This document shows, one piece after another, positions 24,595 through 33,886 of a stretch of DNA of 46,121 nt; the first letter of the stretch is position 1; the number at the start of each line of letters is the position of its first letter. A program made the position numbers and the translations under genes. The stretch is from positions 1 through 46,121 of the forward strand of contig CAIXMB010000039.1 in assembly GCA_903920435.1 (NCBI GenBank), written 5' to 3'. The notes beneath the pieces are model-generated. The model was not told where the DNA came from. It made no database searches and saw only the letters and a list, made by a program, of their open reading frames with translations. This DNA comes from an uncultured Actinomycetes bacterium. Lineage in GTDB: Bacteria; Actinomycetota; Actinomycetes; Actinomycetales; Microbacteriaceae.

Positions 24595-26850
24595 CTAGCC
24601 CGAGTTGACCCGGTAGACGTCGTACACGGCGTCGATGCGCCGCACCGCGTTGAGCACCCGGTCGAGATGGGTGGTGTCGCCCATCTCGAAGACGAACCTG
24701 CTGAGCGCGAGGCGCTCGCTCGAGGTCGAGACCGTCGCCGAGAGGATGTTGACGTGGTTCTCGCTGAGCACCCGGGTCACGTCGGAGAGCAGCCCGGCCC
24801 GGTCGAGTGCCTCGACCTGGATCTGCACCAGGAAGAGCGACTTCGAACTCGGCGCCCACTCCACGTCGATCATCCGCTCGGGCTCCTGCAGCAGGGCCGT
24901 GACGTTCTTGCAGTCCGACCGGTGCACCGACACGCCCGCGCCGCGCGTCACGAAGCCCACGATCTCGTCGCCGGGCACCGGGGTGCAGCACTTCGCGAGC
25001 TTGACCAGGATGTCGGGCGCGCCCCGCACGAGAACGCCAGAGTCGCTGTTCTTCAGGGCGCGGCTGCGGCCCTTGGGCGCGAACTCGATCTCCGCATCCT
25101 CGGTCTCGGCCTGCGAGTGGATGGTCGCGAGCACCTTCTCGATGACCGACTGGGTCGAGACGTGGCCCTCGCCCACGGCGGCGTACAGCGCCGTGACATC
25201 CTCGTAGCGCATCTGCGAGGCGACGTCGGCGAACGAGTCCTGGCTCATGAGCTTCTGGAGGGGCAGGTTCTGCTTGCGCATGGCGCGAGCAATCGCATCC
25301 TTGCCCTGCTCGATCGCCTCGTCGCGGCGCTCCTTGGTGAACCAGGCGCGGATCTTGTTGCGGGCCCTGGTCGACTTGACGAAGTTGAGCCAGTCCTGGC
25401 TGGGCGCGGCGTCAGGGTTCTTCGAGGTGAAGACCTCGACGGAGTCGCCGCTGTTGAGCGTGCTCTCGAGCGGTACGAGTCGTCCGTTGACCTTCGCGCC
25501 CATGGTGCGGTGGCCGACCTCGGTGTGCACCGCGTACGCGAAGTCGACCGGTGTCGCGCCCGCGGGCAGGCCGATGACCTTGCCCTGCGGCGTGAAGACG
25601 TAGACCTCCTTGGCACCGATCTCGAAGCGCAGGGAATCGAGGAACTCCCCCGGGTCCTCGGTCTCGGCCTGCCAGTCGGTGATGTGCGCGAGCCAGGCCA
25701 TATCGCCGTCGTCGTGGCCCGTGCTGCCGTCGTCGCCCTTGTTTCCGTTGACGCGCGCCTTGTACTTCCAGTGCGCGGCAACACCGAACTCGGCGCGCTG
25801 GTGCATCTCGTGGGTGCGGATCTGGATCTCCACGGCACGGCCACCGGGGCCGATCACCGTCGTGTGCAACGACTGGTAGAGATTGAACTTGGGGGTCGCG
25901 ATGTAGTCCTTGAAGCGACCGGGGATCGGGTTCCATCGCGCGTGGATCGACCCGAGGACGGCGTAGCAGTCGCGCACCGAGTTGACGAGCACCCGGATGC
26001 CCGTGAGGTCGTAGATCTCGTCGAACTCCCGACCGCGCACGATCATCTTCTGGTAGATCGAGTAGTACTGCTTGGGACGCCCCGCGACCGAGCCCTTGAT
26101 CTTGGCCGACTTGAGGTCGTCGCTCACGGCGTCGATGACCTGCTGCACGAACTCCTCGCGCTGCGGCGTGCGCTGCTTCACGAGGCTCTCGATCTCGACG
26201 TAGAGCTTGGGGTGCAGCACCGCGAACGAGAGGTCCTCGAGCTCGAGCTTGATCGCCTGGATGCCGAGACGGTGCGCGAGCGGCGCGTAGATCTCAAGGG
26301 TCTCCTGCGCCTTGCGCGACGCCGACGCCTCTTCGACGAACCCCCACGTGCGGGCGTTGTGCAGGCGGTCGGCGAGCTTGATGACGAGCACCCGGATGTC
26401 CTTGGACATCGCGACGATCATCTTGCGCACGGTCTCGGCCTGCGCGCTGTCGCCGTACTTGACCTTGTCGAGCTTGGTGACGCCGTCGACGAGCATCGCG
26501 ATCTCGTCACCGAAGTCGCGGCGCAGCATGTCGAGGTCGTAGTCGGTGTCTTCGACGGTGTCGTGCAGCAGTGCCGCGGCGAGCGTCTTCGCGCCGATGC
26601 CCAGGTCGGCGAGGATCTGCGCGACGGCAACCGGATGGGTGATGTAGGGCTCGCCGCTCTTGCGCTTCTGGCCGGAGTGCGCCTTCTCGGCCGCCGCGTA
26701 GGCGCGCTCGATGAGGGCGACGTCGACCTTGGGGTGGTGCGTGCGCACCGTCTTGATGAGCCGGTCGACGGCACCCGAAGGCTGCGCGCGCGAGAAGAGG
26801 CGGGGCAGGAGTGTGCGCAGCGAGGCAGTGCTCTGCGTGGTTTCCGTCAT
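24595..26850 (-). CDS. rel: Bifunctional (p)ppGpp synthetase/hydrolase Rel
   Basis: Rel makes and degrades (p)ppGpp, the stringent-response alarmone. The 751 residues comprise the HD hydrolase domain (HDTVEDTDYDLD), the synthetase domain (GRFKDYIATPKFNLYQSLHTTV), the TGS domain (VYVFTPQGKVIGLPAGATPVDFAY), a Cys-containing zinc-finger region (LAKCCTPVPGDEIVGF) and the C-terminal ACT domain (VQIQVEALDRAGLLSDVTRVL). The RxKD fingerprint (RFKD) and intact HD predict both activities. AGGAGG precedes the ATG and TAGACT (26873-26878) is a candidate -10 box. Confidence 0.96.
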   Translation of the reverse strand: MTETTQSTASLRTLLPRLFSRAQPSGAVDRLIKTVRTHHPKVDVALIERAYAAAEKAHSGQKRKSGEPYITHPVAVAQILADLGIGAKTLAAALLHDTVEDTDYDLDMLRRDFGDEIAMLVDGVTKLDKVKYGDSAQAETVRKMIVAMSKDIRVLVIKLADRLHNARTWGFVEEASASRKAQETLEIYAPLAHRLGIQAIKLELEDLSFAVLHPKLYVEIESLVKQRTPQREEFVQQVIDAVSDDLKSAKIKGSVAGRPKQYYSIYQKMIVRGREFDEIYDLTGIRVLVNSVRDCYAVLGSIHARWNPIPGRFKDYIATPKFNLYQSLHTTVIGPGGRAVEIQIRTHEMHQRAEFGVAAHWKYKARVNGNKGDDGSTGHDDGDMAWLAHITDWQAETEDPGEFLDSLRFEIGAKEVYVFTPQGKVIGLPAGATPVDFAYAVHTEVGHRTMGAKVNGRLVPLESTLNSGDSVEVFTSKNPDAAPSQDWLNFVKSTRARNKIRAWFTKERRDEAIEQGKDAIARAMRKQNLPLQKLMSQDSFADVASQMRYEDVTALYAAVGEGHVSTQSVIEKVLATIHSQAETEDAEIEFAPKGRSRALKNSDSGVLVRGAPDILVKLAKCCTPVPGDEIVGFVTRGAGVSVHRSDCKNVTALLQEPERMIDVEWAPSSKSLFLVQIQVEALDRAGLLSDVTRVLSENHVNILSATVSTSSERLALSRFVFEMGDTTHLDRVLNAVRRIDAVYDVYRVNSG

Positions 26851-26890
26851 GCGAGCACCTCCTCCTGGGCCAAGTCTAGGCTCGGCCTTC

Positions 26891-27223
26891 TCAGGCTTCG
26901 GTGCTGTTCGCCGTGAGCGGTCCGCCGACCTGGGCCCAGGCGGTCATACCGCCGACCACGTTGATCGCGTCGACGCCCTCGGCCCGCAGGAACGACGTCG
27001 CCCGCAGTGAGCGCCCGCCGCTGTGGCAGATGATGAGCACGGGCTGGTCGGTGGGGATCTCGTCCACGCGGGACTGGAGCTCGGAGAGCGGCACGAGCAG
27101 GGCATCCGGAGAATGGCCCGCGTCCCACTCGTCCTGCTCGCGCACGTCGATGAGCACGGTACCGGCTGCGGAGCGCTCGATGGCCTCGTCGACCGGGATC
27201 TCGGGCAGTTCGCCGTCGGTCAT
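26891..27223 (-). CDS. Rhodanese-like domain protein
   Basis: This is a single-domain sulfurtransferase-like protein (110 residues). The active-site loop has the Cys in VLIICHSGGRSLRA, matching the CxxGxR pattern, so it may be catalytic. IDVREQDEWDAGHSPDA and GGMTAWAQVGGPL are typical rhodanese blocks. The ATG at 27223 overlaps the secF stop by ATGA, so it is coupled to secDF. A role linked to protein export is not established. Confidence 0.9.
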   Translation of the reverse strand: MTDGELPEIPVDEAIERSAAGTVLIDVREQDEWDAGHSPDALLVPLSELQSRVDEIPTDQPVLIICHSGGRSLRATSFLRAEGVDAINVVGGMTAWAQVGGPLTANSTEA

Positions 27224-28227
27224 CGCACGGCGCCCGACGTGGCGCGCGTGACGGCCGCCGTCTTCTTCTTGTCGGAGTCGCGCACGATCGTCTCGCCCTG
27301 GCGGAACGTGGCGTACAGCGGAGCCGCGATGAAGATCGTCGAGTAGGTTCCCACGAGCACGCCGATGAAGAGCGCGAGCGAGATGTCGCGCAGCGTCCCG
27401 GCACCGAGCACGAACGCGCCGATGAAGAGGATCGATCCGATCGGCAGCAGCGCCACGACAGAGGTGTTGATCGAGCGCACGAGCGTCTGGTTCACCGCGA
27501 GGTTCACGGATTCGCCGAAGGTGCGCGAGGTGCCCTCGACGGTGTTCTCGCGGATCTTGTCGAACACCACGACAGTGTCGTACAGCGAGTAGCCGAGAAT
27601 CGTCAGGAAGCCGATCACCGCCGCGGGCGTGACCTCGAAGCCGAGGATGCCGTAGACGCCTGCGGTGATGACGAGGTCGTGGAAGAGCGCGATGAGTGCT
27701 GCCACCGACATCTTCCATGTCCGGAAGTACAGCGCCATGACGATCGCTGCCAGGAGGATGAACACCACGAGTGCGGTGAGCGCCTGGCGGGTGATGTCGG
27801 CGCCCCACGTCGCGCCGATGAACGAGGTGGTGACCTCGTCGGCGCTCACGTCGTACGCCTTCGCGAGCGCATCGCGGATCTCGGTGAGCTCGCTGTTCTG
27901 GAGCAGGTCGGTCTGCACCCGCACCGCGCTGCCGCTGTTCACTATCGAGATCTTCGGGGTTGCGGTGGGCAGCACGCTTGTGACCGCGTCGCTCGCGAGC
28001 GACTGGTCGATGGTGCCGTCGGCCTGGGTCGCGGGCCCGGACACCGTGAACTCGGAACCGCCGCTGAACTCGATGCCGAACACGAATCCCCCGCGGAGGA
28101 ACGGCACGATGATCGCCGCGGCGACCATCACGATCGCGATGGTGAACCAGATCTTTCGACGACCGACGAAGTCGATCGAGCGCTTACCGGTGTAGAGGTC
28201 ATTGCCGAACTGGGAGAAGCTCGCCAT
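27220..28227 (-). CDS. secF: Protein translocase subunit SecF
   Basis: SecF is the second half of the SecDF proton-driven complex that helps preproteins leave SecYEG. It has 335 residues with six membrane segments. The first is after DFVGRRKIWF, followed by an external P4-like domain, then the conserved GFLTILGYSLYDTVVVFDKIREN with the proton-path Asp. The ATG shares one base with the secD stop (TGATG). It lies in the order secD-secF-rhodanese-rel. Confidence 0.95.
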   Translation of the reverse strand: MASFSQFGNDLYTGKRSIDFVGRRKIWFTIAIVMVAAAIIVPFLRGGFVFGIEFSGGSEFTVSGPATQADGTIDQSLASDAVTSVLPTATPKISIVNSGSAVRVQTDLLQNSELTEIRDALAKAYDVSADEVTTSFIGATWGADITRQALTALVVFILLAAIVMALYFRTWKMSVAALIALFHDLVITAGVYGILGFEVTPAAVIGFLTILGYSLYDTVVVFDKIRENTVEGTSRTFGESVNLAVNQTLVRSINTSVVALLPIGSILFIGAFVLGAGTLRDISLALFIGVLVGTYSTIFIAAPLYATFRQGETIVRDSDKKKTAAVTRATSGAVR

Positions 28228-29951
28228 CAGGAATCCTTCCCCTTGGTGCGCGCGGCCTCTGCCTCGGCAGCCTTCCGCTCAGCGATCGTCTGGCGCTTGG
28301 CCGCCTCGCGGCTGCTCGTCGCCTGCTTGGTCGCGGGCACATTGACGGGCGCGCGGAACTGGGCGCGACCGCGGTACACGGCGCCGAGCGCCTTGGCGTC
28401 GAGTCCGCTCAACGGATGCCCCTCGCCGAAGAACTTCGTGCGAGCGAGCAGCTGCAGGATCGGGTGGGTGAAGAGCGCCACCACGATGATGTCGACCACT
28501 GTCGTGACACCGAGCGTGAGCGCGAAGCCCTTGACGTTGCCGACCGCGAGGGCGAACAGGATGCCCGCCGCGAGGAAGTTGATCGCGTCTGACGCGAGGA
28601 TGGTGCGGATCGCCCGCTTCCACCCCGCCTCGACTGCCGACTCCAACCCGCGCCCGTCACGCAGCTCGTCACGGATGCGCTCGAAGTACACGATGAACGA
28701 GTCGGCCGTGATACCGATCGCCACGATGAGGCCCGCGACGCCGGCGAGTGAGAGACGGAACCCCATGAACAGCACGAGGAGGTAGGTGATGGCCGCCGCG
28801 ACGACGAGCGAGGCGATCGTCACGAACCCGAGTGTTCGGTATTGGAGGAGCGAGTAGATGACGACGAGGATGAGGCCGATGAGGCCCGCGAGCAGGCCGC
28901 TCACGAGCTGCGACGAGCCGAGGGTGGCCGAGATCGTGTCGTTGGACTGCACCTCGAAGCTCAGGGGCAGCGCGCCGAACTTCAGCTGGTCAGCGAGGGT
29001 CTTCGCCGAGTCCTGCGTGAACGAGCCGCTGATCTGCGGCTTGCCGTCGAGGATCGCCGCCTGGGTGGTCGGGGCCGAGATGACCTTGCCGTCAAGGACG
29101 ATGGCGAAGCGGTTGCGCGTGGGGTCGGTGGTCAGATACGCGAACAGGCGCTTGGTGACCTCGCCGAACTTGGTGGTGCCGTCACCGTCGAAGACGATGT
29201 TGACCGCCCACTGGCCGGTGCTCACGCCCTGGCTGTTGGTGACGGTGCCGCTCGTGGCATCGGCGATCTGCTCGCCCGAGATCTCGACGGGGCCGAGGAT
29301 GTACTTCTCGGTGCCCGCGTCGTTGCAAGTGATGAGCGGCTCGGCGGCCGGCGCGACGTTCGTCTGCAGCGTGTCGAGGCTCGAGCAGTCGAAATCGTTG
29401 TACTCGGCCTGCAGCGCCGGGGTCGCCCAGTTCAGGTCGCTCGCGTCGGTGGGCTTCGCGGTGGGGGTCGTGGACAGGCCGGGGTCGACGGTCGGGGTCG
29501 GCGTCGGCGTTGCGGACGAGCCATCCGTCGTGCCGTCGCCCACCGAGCTCGTTGCCGGTGCGCTCGCGTAGATCACCGGGCGGAACTCGAGCTTCGCCGA
29601 GGACTCGATGCGCTTGAGTGTCTCGTCGTCGGGGCGCCCCGGGATCGACACCACGATGTTCTGCGAGCCCTGGGTGTTGATCTCCGCCTCGGAGACACCG
29701 CTCGCGTCGATGCGCTGGCGGATGATCGCCACGGCCTGGTCGAGCTGGTCGGCCGTGACCGTCTCGCCGCTCTCGAGCTTCGGCGCGAGGATGATCTGCG
29801 TGCCACCCTCGAGATCGAGGGCGAGCTTGGGCACCCAGCTTCCGCCGTTGAACAGCACCTGGGCGAAGTTCGCACCGGCAAGCAGGAGTGCGATGACTCC
29901 GAGCCCGATGAGTGCGTTCACCGCCTTGCGTGCGGAGGTAGATCTGGCCAC
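28227..29951 (-). CDS. secD: Protein translocase subunit SecD
   Basis: SecD has 574 residues: a first membrane helix, a large external P1 domain and five more membrane helices. LALDLEGGTQIILAPK is the typical first external motif, and AIGITADSFIVYFERIRDELRDGR holds the conserved proton-relay Asp region. The external part carries a Thr/Pro/Ser-rich insertion (around SSATPTPTPTVDPG), an actinobacterial feature. The C-terminal tail is charged. yajC is the next gene upstream, separated by an attenuator-like hairpin. Confidence 0.95.
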   Translation of the reverse strand: MARSTSARKAVNALIGLGVIALLLAGANFAQVLFNGGSWVPKLALDLEGGTQIILAPKLESGETVTADQLDQAVAIIRQRIDASGVSEAEINTQGSQNIVVSIPGRPDDETLKRIESSAKLEFRPVIYASAPATSSVGDGTTDGSSATPTPTPTVDPGLSTTPTAKPTDASDLNWATPALQAEYNDFDCSSLDTLQTNVAPAAEPLITCNDAGTEKYILGPVEISGEQIADATSGTVTNSQGVSTGQWAVNIVFDGDGTTKFGEVTKRLFAYLTTDPTRNRFAIVLDGKVISAPTTQAAILDGKPQISGSFTQDSAKTLADQLKFGALPLSFEVQSNDTISATLGSSQLVSGLLAGLIGLILVVIYSLLQYRTLGFVTIASLVVAAAITYLLVLFMGFRLSLAGVAGLIVAIGITADSFIVYFERIRDELRDGRGLESAVEAGWKRAIRTILASDAINFLAAGILFALAVGNVKGFALTLGVTTVVDIIVVALFTHPILQLLARTKFFGEGHPLSGLDAKALGAVYRGRAQFRAPVNVPATKQATSSREAAKRQTIAERKAAEAEAARTKGKDS

Positions 29952-30004
29952 CAGTGGAACTCAGCTTTCTATGCGGGCCGGCGAGCGAAGCGCGCGGGCA
30001 CCCG

Positions 30005-30058
30005 AAAAAGTGCTAGCCATGCTGCAGGCGCGGCTGGCTAGCACTCAAGAGTAGTGCT
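30005..30058 (-). terminator. Terminator between yajC and secD, with an overlapping alternative hairpin
   Basis: On the minus strand AGTGCTAGCC (30045-30036) pairs perfectly with GGCTAGCACT (30018-30009), followed by TTTT. Just before it, AGCACT (30058-30053) can pair with AGTGCT (30045-30040), which is part of the terminator's left arm. The two hairpins exclude each other, as in an attenuator, and the first begins at the yajC stop codon. Confidence 0.7.
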
Positions 30059-30516
30059 TACTCCGCGGTCTTCTTGGTCGTGCGGCGCACGGGCTTCTTC
30101 GGCTCGGCGGTCGCGTCCTCGACGCGCTCACCGAACTGCGGCTCGGCGGCGTTCTTGGCAGCCTCGCGCTCCGCTTCCTCGCGGTTCGCGATGGCCATGG
30201 CCTCCTCGACCGAGCGGGGCTCGCCGTCGACGGTGCCGGCGACCGCGTCGACGACCTTGGCGATCGTCTGGCTGTGCACCTTGACGATCGTCTTGGGGGC
30301 GATCTCGAGCTCGGCGACCTTCGTCACCTCGTCGAGGGAGATGAGCTTGCCGAACAGGCCGAAGTTGGTCATGACGTCAGCACCGGGAACGATCTGCTTG
30401 CGCAGGTCCTCCTGCTGGGCCTTGCGCTTACGGCTGTTGCGGAACATGAAGAAGATCAGAACGGCCAGCACGGCCAGCATGACGAGGGTCAGCGGGTCCT
30501 GAAGCAGATTGGGCAT
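30058..30516 (-). CDS. yajC: Preprotein translocase subunit YajC
   Basis: YajC is a small membrane protein found with SecDF. The 152 residues have one N-terminal membrane segment (LTLVMLAVLAVLIFFMF), a basic stretch, then the YajC core (IVPGADVMTNFGLFGKLISLDEVTKVAELEIAPKTIVKVHSQTIAKVV). The acidic/basic C-terminal tail (ending KKPVRRTTKKTAE) is longer than in E. coli. TAGACT at 30552-30557 is a candidate -10 box upstream. The gene order ruvB-yajC-secD is typical for actinobacteria. Confidence 0.94.
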   Translation of the reverse strand: MPNLLQDPLTLVMLAVLAVLIFFMFRNSRKRKAQQEDLRKQIVPGADVMTNFGLFGKLISLDEVTKVAELEIAPKTIVKVHSQTIAKVVDAVAGTVDGEPRSVEEAMAIANREEAEREAAKNAAEPQFGERVEDATAEPKKPVRRTTKKTAE

Positions 30517-30586
30517 GAAACACCTTCCGGAAGGGAGTCAGTAGGCCGGCAAGTCTAGGCAGACAGCCTGAGGGGCCACCTGTGAA

Positions 30587-31648
30587 TTATAGGTCATCCC
30601 CGAAGAGGCCGACGGAGCCGTGGGCCGCGGCCGGGCTCAGGCCGAAGTGCTTCCACGCTTCCCGCGTAGCCACGCGCCCGCGCGGCGTGCGCGTGAGCAG
30701 CCCGATCCGTACCAGGAAGGGCTCGACCACCGACTCGATGGTGTCGGCCTCCTCCCCCACCGACACGGCGAGGGTGTTGAGGCCCACCGGTCCGCCGTCG
30801 AAGCGCGTGAGCACCGTCTGCATCACGGCGCGGTCGAGGCGGTCGAGGCCGAGCTCGTCAACGTCGTAGAGCTCGAGCGCGGCGTGCACGGCCTCGAGGG
30901 TCGCGCGGACGGGTGCCCCCTGCCCTGAGGCACTCGAAGGGTTGACGAGCGCGTAGTCGCGCACGCGTCGCAGCAGCCTGTTCGCGATGCGCGGGGTGCC
31001 GCGGCACCGGCCCGCGATCTCCGCCAACGCCGCGCGGTCGATGTCGAGGTCGAGGAGCGCCGCCGCCCGGGTGAGCACCTGCTCGAGCTCGGCCTCGTCG
31101 TAGAACTCGAGGTGCGCGGTGAAGCCGAAGCGATCCCGCAGCGGGTTCGGCAGCATCCCCGAGCGCGTCGTCGCGCCCACGAGCGTGAACGGCGCGAGGT
31201 CGAGCGGGATGGAGGTCGCCCCCGCCCCCTTGCCGACCATGATGTCGATGCGGAAGTCCTCCATCGCGAGGTAGAGCATCTCCTCCGCCGAGCGGGCCAT
31301 CCGGTGGATCTCGTCGATGAAGAGCACCTCGCCCGGCACGAGCGACGAGAGCACCGCCGCGAGGTCGCCGGCGTGCTGGATCGCGGGCCCGCTCGACATG
31401 CGCAGCGGCCGCGCTCCCTCGTGGGCGATGATCATCGCGAGGGTCGTCTTGCCGAGGCCGGGCGGCCCGGCGAGCAGGATGTGGTCGGGCGTGCGGTTCT
31501 GCATGGTCGCGGCCTGCAGGAGCAGCTGCAGCTGGCCGCGCACCTTCGCCTGCCCGACGAACTCGCCGAGCGACTTGGGGCGCAGCGCGCCCTCGAACGC
31601 GAGTTCGGCCTCCGACTCCGGTGTGGGGCTGATGATCGAGTCGCTCAC
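30587..31648 (-). CDS. ruvB: Holliday junction branch-migration ATPase RuvB
   Basis: RuvB is a hexameric AAA+ motor that moves Holliday junctions. From GTG 31648 it has 353 residues. Walker A is [11 protein letters not shown], Walker [10 protein letters not shown], sensor 1 VGATTRSG, and the C-terminal winged helix ends [21 protein letters not shown]. The GTG overlaps the ruvA stop by GTGA. The frame is open back to 31777, but that part lies in ruvA. ruvC, ruvA and ruvB form one coupled unit. Confidence 0.96.
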   Translation of the reverse strand: MSDSIISPTPESEAELAFEGALRPKSLGEFVGQAKVRGQLQLLLQAATMQNRTPDHILLAGPPGLGKTTLAMIIAHEGARPLRMSSGPAIQHAGDLAAVLSSLVPGEVLFIDEIHRMARSAEEMLYLAMEDFRIDIMVGKGAGATSIPLDLAPFTLVGATTRSGMLPNPLRDRFGFTAHLEFYDEAELEQVLTRAAALLDLDIDRAALAEIAGRCRGTPRIANRLLRRVRDYALVNPSSASGQGAPVRATLEAVHAALELYDVDELGLDRLDRAVMQTVLTRFDGGPVGLNTLAVSVGEEADTIESVVEPFLVRIGLLTRTPRGRVATREAWKHFGLSPAAAHGSVGLFGDDL

Positions 31649-32256
31649 GAGCCCACCTGCTGAGGTCCGAGCTGCGCGAGCGCGAGGCGCAGCATGGTCG
31701 GCACGGATGCCCGATCGGCATCGCTCGCGTCGGCGAGGGCATCCTCGACCGCCTGTATCGCCACGCGCTCGGCCCACCCGAGCCCCACGAGCGCGACGGT
31801 GACGTTCTCGCCCACCGTCGAGCGCCGGGGGGATGCCGGGGCGCGTGTCGAGGCGACGACCGCGAGCTTGCCCGCGAGCGAGACGACGATGAGCTTGGCC
31901 GTCTTCGGGCCGATGCCGCTCACCTTGCGGAACGCGGAGTCGTCTTCGAGCGCGACCGCCTGCGCGATATCCGCGGGGCTGAGCGCGGCGAGCACGCCCA
32001 TGGCGCTCTTCGGGCCCACGCCGGTGACGCCGCGCAGCAGGTCGAACACGGTCAGCTCCTCGGCTTCGGAGAAGCCGTAGAGCGAGAGGTCGTCCTCACG
32101 CACGATGAGGGCCGTGCGCACCATCGCCTCCGACCCGACGCGCAGCGAGAGAGCGTGCTGGGGGGTGACCTGCACGGCGAGGCCGACCCCGCCGACCTCG
32201 ATGACGACGGTGGTGCCCGCGGCAGCGAGCACGGTGCCCCGCACCGACGAGATCAT
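31645..32256 (-). CDS. ruvA: Holliday junction DNA-binding protein RuvA
   Basis: RuvA binds the four-way junction and recruits RuvB. From ATG 32256 it has 203 residues. The order is an OB-fold N domain ([28 protein letters not shown]), two helix-hairpin-helix motifs ([38 protein letters not shown]) and a C-terminal RuvB-contact domain ([21 protein letters not shown]). The ATG overlaps the ruvC stop by ATGA. Confidence 0.96.
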   Translation of the reverse strand: MISSVRGTVLAAAGTTVVIEVGGVGLAVQVTPQHALSLRVGSEAMVRTALIVREDDLSLYGFSEAEELTVFDLLRGVTGVGPKSAMGVLAALSPADIAQAVALEDDSAFRKVSGIGPKTAKLIVVSLAGKLAVVASTRAPASPRRSTVGENVTVALVGLGWAERVAIQAVEDALADASDADRASVPTMLRLALAQLGPQQVGS

Positions 32257-32807
32257 GCTCGGGCTCGCTTCTCGGCGTCGTGCCAGGCCTGCTGGGCGGG
32301 GGTCAGAGCACCGCCGGCGACGACCAGAGCCGGGCCCTTCCACGCGTGGCACAGCGCGATGGCGAGCGCGTCGGCGGCGTCCGCCGGGCGCGGGATCTCG
32401 GCGAGGCCGAGCACCTTCGCCACCATGGTGCCCACCTGCCTCTTGTCCGCGGCGCCGTAGCCCGTGATTGCGGCCTTGACCTCACTCGGCGTGTGCAGGC
32501 CGACGGCGAGGCCGCGAGCGGCGGCGACCTGCAGGGCCACCCCGCTCGCCTGCGCCGTGCCCATCACGGTGCGCAGGTTGTGCTGGGCGAACATGCGCTC
32601 CAAGCCCACCGCCGCGGGCGAGAACCTGTCGAGCGCGTCGGTGATTCCGAGCGCGATAGCCAGGAGCCGCTGCTCGAGCGGGAGGTCGGGCGGTGTCGCG
32701 ATAACCCCGACATGCACGAGGGTCGCCGAGCGGTTCGCCGAGACATCCACGATGCCGATGCCACATCGGGTGAGGCCGGGGTCGATTCCCAATACCCGAA
32801 GTGACAT
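32253..32807 (-). CDS. ruvC: Holliday junction resolvase RuvC
   Basis: RuvC cuts Holliday junctions in the RuvABC complex. It has 184 residues with the RNase H-like fold. The first catalytic Asp is in [12 protein letters not shown], a Glu in AVGLERMF, and the last acidic cluster is in [28 protein letters not shown] is the family DNA-binding stretch. It starts 5 nt after yebC, so yebC-ruvC-ruvA-ruvB is probably one operon. Confidence 0.96.
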   Translation of the reverse strand: MSLRVLGIDPGLTRCGIGIVDVSANRSATLVHVGVIATPPDLPLEQRLLAIALGITDALDRFSPAAVGLERMFAQHNLRTVMGTAQASGVALQVAAARGLAVGLHTPSEVKAAITGYGAADKRQVGTMVAKVLGLAEIPRPADAADALAIALCHAWKGPALVVAGGALTPAQQAWHDAEKRARA

Positions 32808-32812
32808 GAACC

Positions 32813-33571
32813 CTATTCTTCGTCCAACTCCGCCTGAACCTCGGGCGACACGTCGTAATTCGAATATATGTTCTGCACGTCGTCGGAATCCTCGAGCGCG
32901 TCGATGAGGCGCATGACCTTACGCGCGGTGTCGGCGTCGACCTCGACGGTGAGGTTGGGCACGAACTCGCTATCGGCCGAGTCGTAGTCGATGCCGGCGG
33001 CCTGGAGGGCCGTGCGCGCCTCGACGAGAGCCGAGGGGTCGGTGATGACCTCGAAGCCGCCGCCCTGGTCCTTGACCTCTTCGGCTCCCGCGTCGAGCAC
33101 CGCCTCGAGGATGCCGTCTTCGGTGATCGAGTCGGTCTTGGTGATCGAGATCACGCCCTTGCGGGTGAAGTTGTACGCGACGCTGCCGGGGTCGGCGAGG
33201 TTGCCGCCGTTGCGCGTCATGGCGGTGCGCACGTCAGCGGCCGCGCGGTTCTTGTTGTCGGTGAGGCACTCGATGAGCAGTGCGACGCCGTTGGGCCCGT
33301 AGCCCTCGTACATGATCGTCATGTAGTCGACCGCCTCGCCGAGCTGGCCGGAGCCGCGCTTGATGGCGTTGTCGATGTTCGAGTTGGGAACGGAAGTCTT
33401 CTTCGCCTTCTGAACCGCGTCGACGAGTGTCGGGTTGCCCGAGAGGTCCGCGCCGCCGATCTTGGCCGCGACTTCGATGTTCTTGATGAGCTTGGCGAAC
33501 GACTTGGCACGGCGCTGATCCTTGATCGCCTTCTGGTGCTTCGTGGTTGCCCATTTGGAGTGGCCTGACAT
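32813..33571 (-). CDS. YebC/TACO1-family protein
   Basis: This family was long annotated as transcriptional regulators; recent work links it to translation through proline-rich stretches. It has 252 residues and starts [25 protein letters not shown], the family N terminus. [11 protein letters not shown] and [29 protein letters not shown] are hallmarks. ATG 33571 is preferred over the in-frame ATG at 33580, since TAGAAT ends 7 nt before 33571, consistent with a leaderless mRNA. The long frame to 34396 is not coding. Confidence 0.94.
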   Translation of the reverse strand: MSGHSKWATTKHQKAIKDQRRAKSFAKLIKNIEVAAKIGGADLSGNPTLVDAVQKAKKTSVPNSNIDNAIKRGSGQLGEAVDYMTIMYEGYGPNGVALLIECLTDNKNRAAADVRTAMTRNGGNLADPGSVAYNFTRKGVISITKTDSITEDGILEAVLDAGAEEVKDQGGGFEVITDPSALVEARTALQAAGIDYDSADSEFVPNLTVEVDADTARKVMRLIDALEDSDDVQNIYSNYDVSPEVQAELDEE

Positions 33572-33578
33572 GCTGAAC

Positions 33579-33584
33579 ATTCTA
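33579..33584 (-). promoter_or_regulatory. -10 box of a likely leaderless promoter for the yebC-ruvCAB operon
   Basis: TAGAAT on the minus strand, 7 nt before the ATG at 33571. The divergent plus-strand box TAACGT is only 2 nt away, so two promoters lie back to back. Confidence 0.6.
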
Positions 33585-33586
33585 GG

Positions 33587-33592
33587 TAACGT
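33587..33592 (+). promoter_or_regulatory. -10 box of a likely leaderless promoter for the 95-residue gene
   Basis: TAACGT on the plus strand, 6 nt before the GTG at 33599. Confidence 0.5.
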
Positions 33593-33598
33593 TGCGCT

Positions 33599-33886
33599 GT
33601 GCCTCTTCCACCCGAGCCGCGACACTGGTTCCGGATCGCCTATTCGCGCAACGCGTTCCTGCGCCATCTCGCCGCGCTCGGCCTCGAGCTCGAGACTCTG
33701 ACGCCCGAGGACGGCGCGAGCGCCATGCGGTCGTTCATGGAGCGCTACCGCCCGCAGCACGCCGAACTCGACGCCCTGACCGTGCGCGGCAGCACGTTCA
33801 CGCGGCGCATGCAGCGACACGATCATCCGGTGGCGACCCTGCGACTGTCGTTCCCGGGAGGCACCCCGACGCTCGTTCAGTCCTGA
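33599..33886 (+). CDS. Hypothetical 95-residue protein
   Basis: I do not recognise this protein. It is basic and Arg-rich, with no membrane segment or signal peptide. The first half is helical-looking ([34 protein letters not shown]). Support for coding comes from a TANNNT box 6 nt before its GTG and its placement between yebC and a convergent gene, which it overlaps by 10 nt. Codon usage looks like the neighbours. No function is assigned. Confidence 0.55.
   Translation: MPLPPEPRHWFRIAYSRNAFLRHLAALGLELETLTPEDGASAMRSFMERYRPQHAELDALTVRGSTFTRRMQRHDHPVATLRLSFPGGTPTLVQS

Noticed and set aside
24589-26916. 775-codon plus-strand frame across rel
   Set aside because: Antisense to rel, which has all expected domains; composition is typical of a shadow frame.
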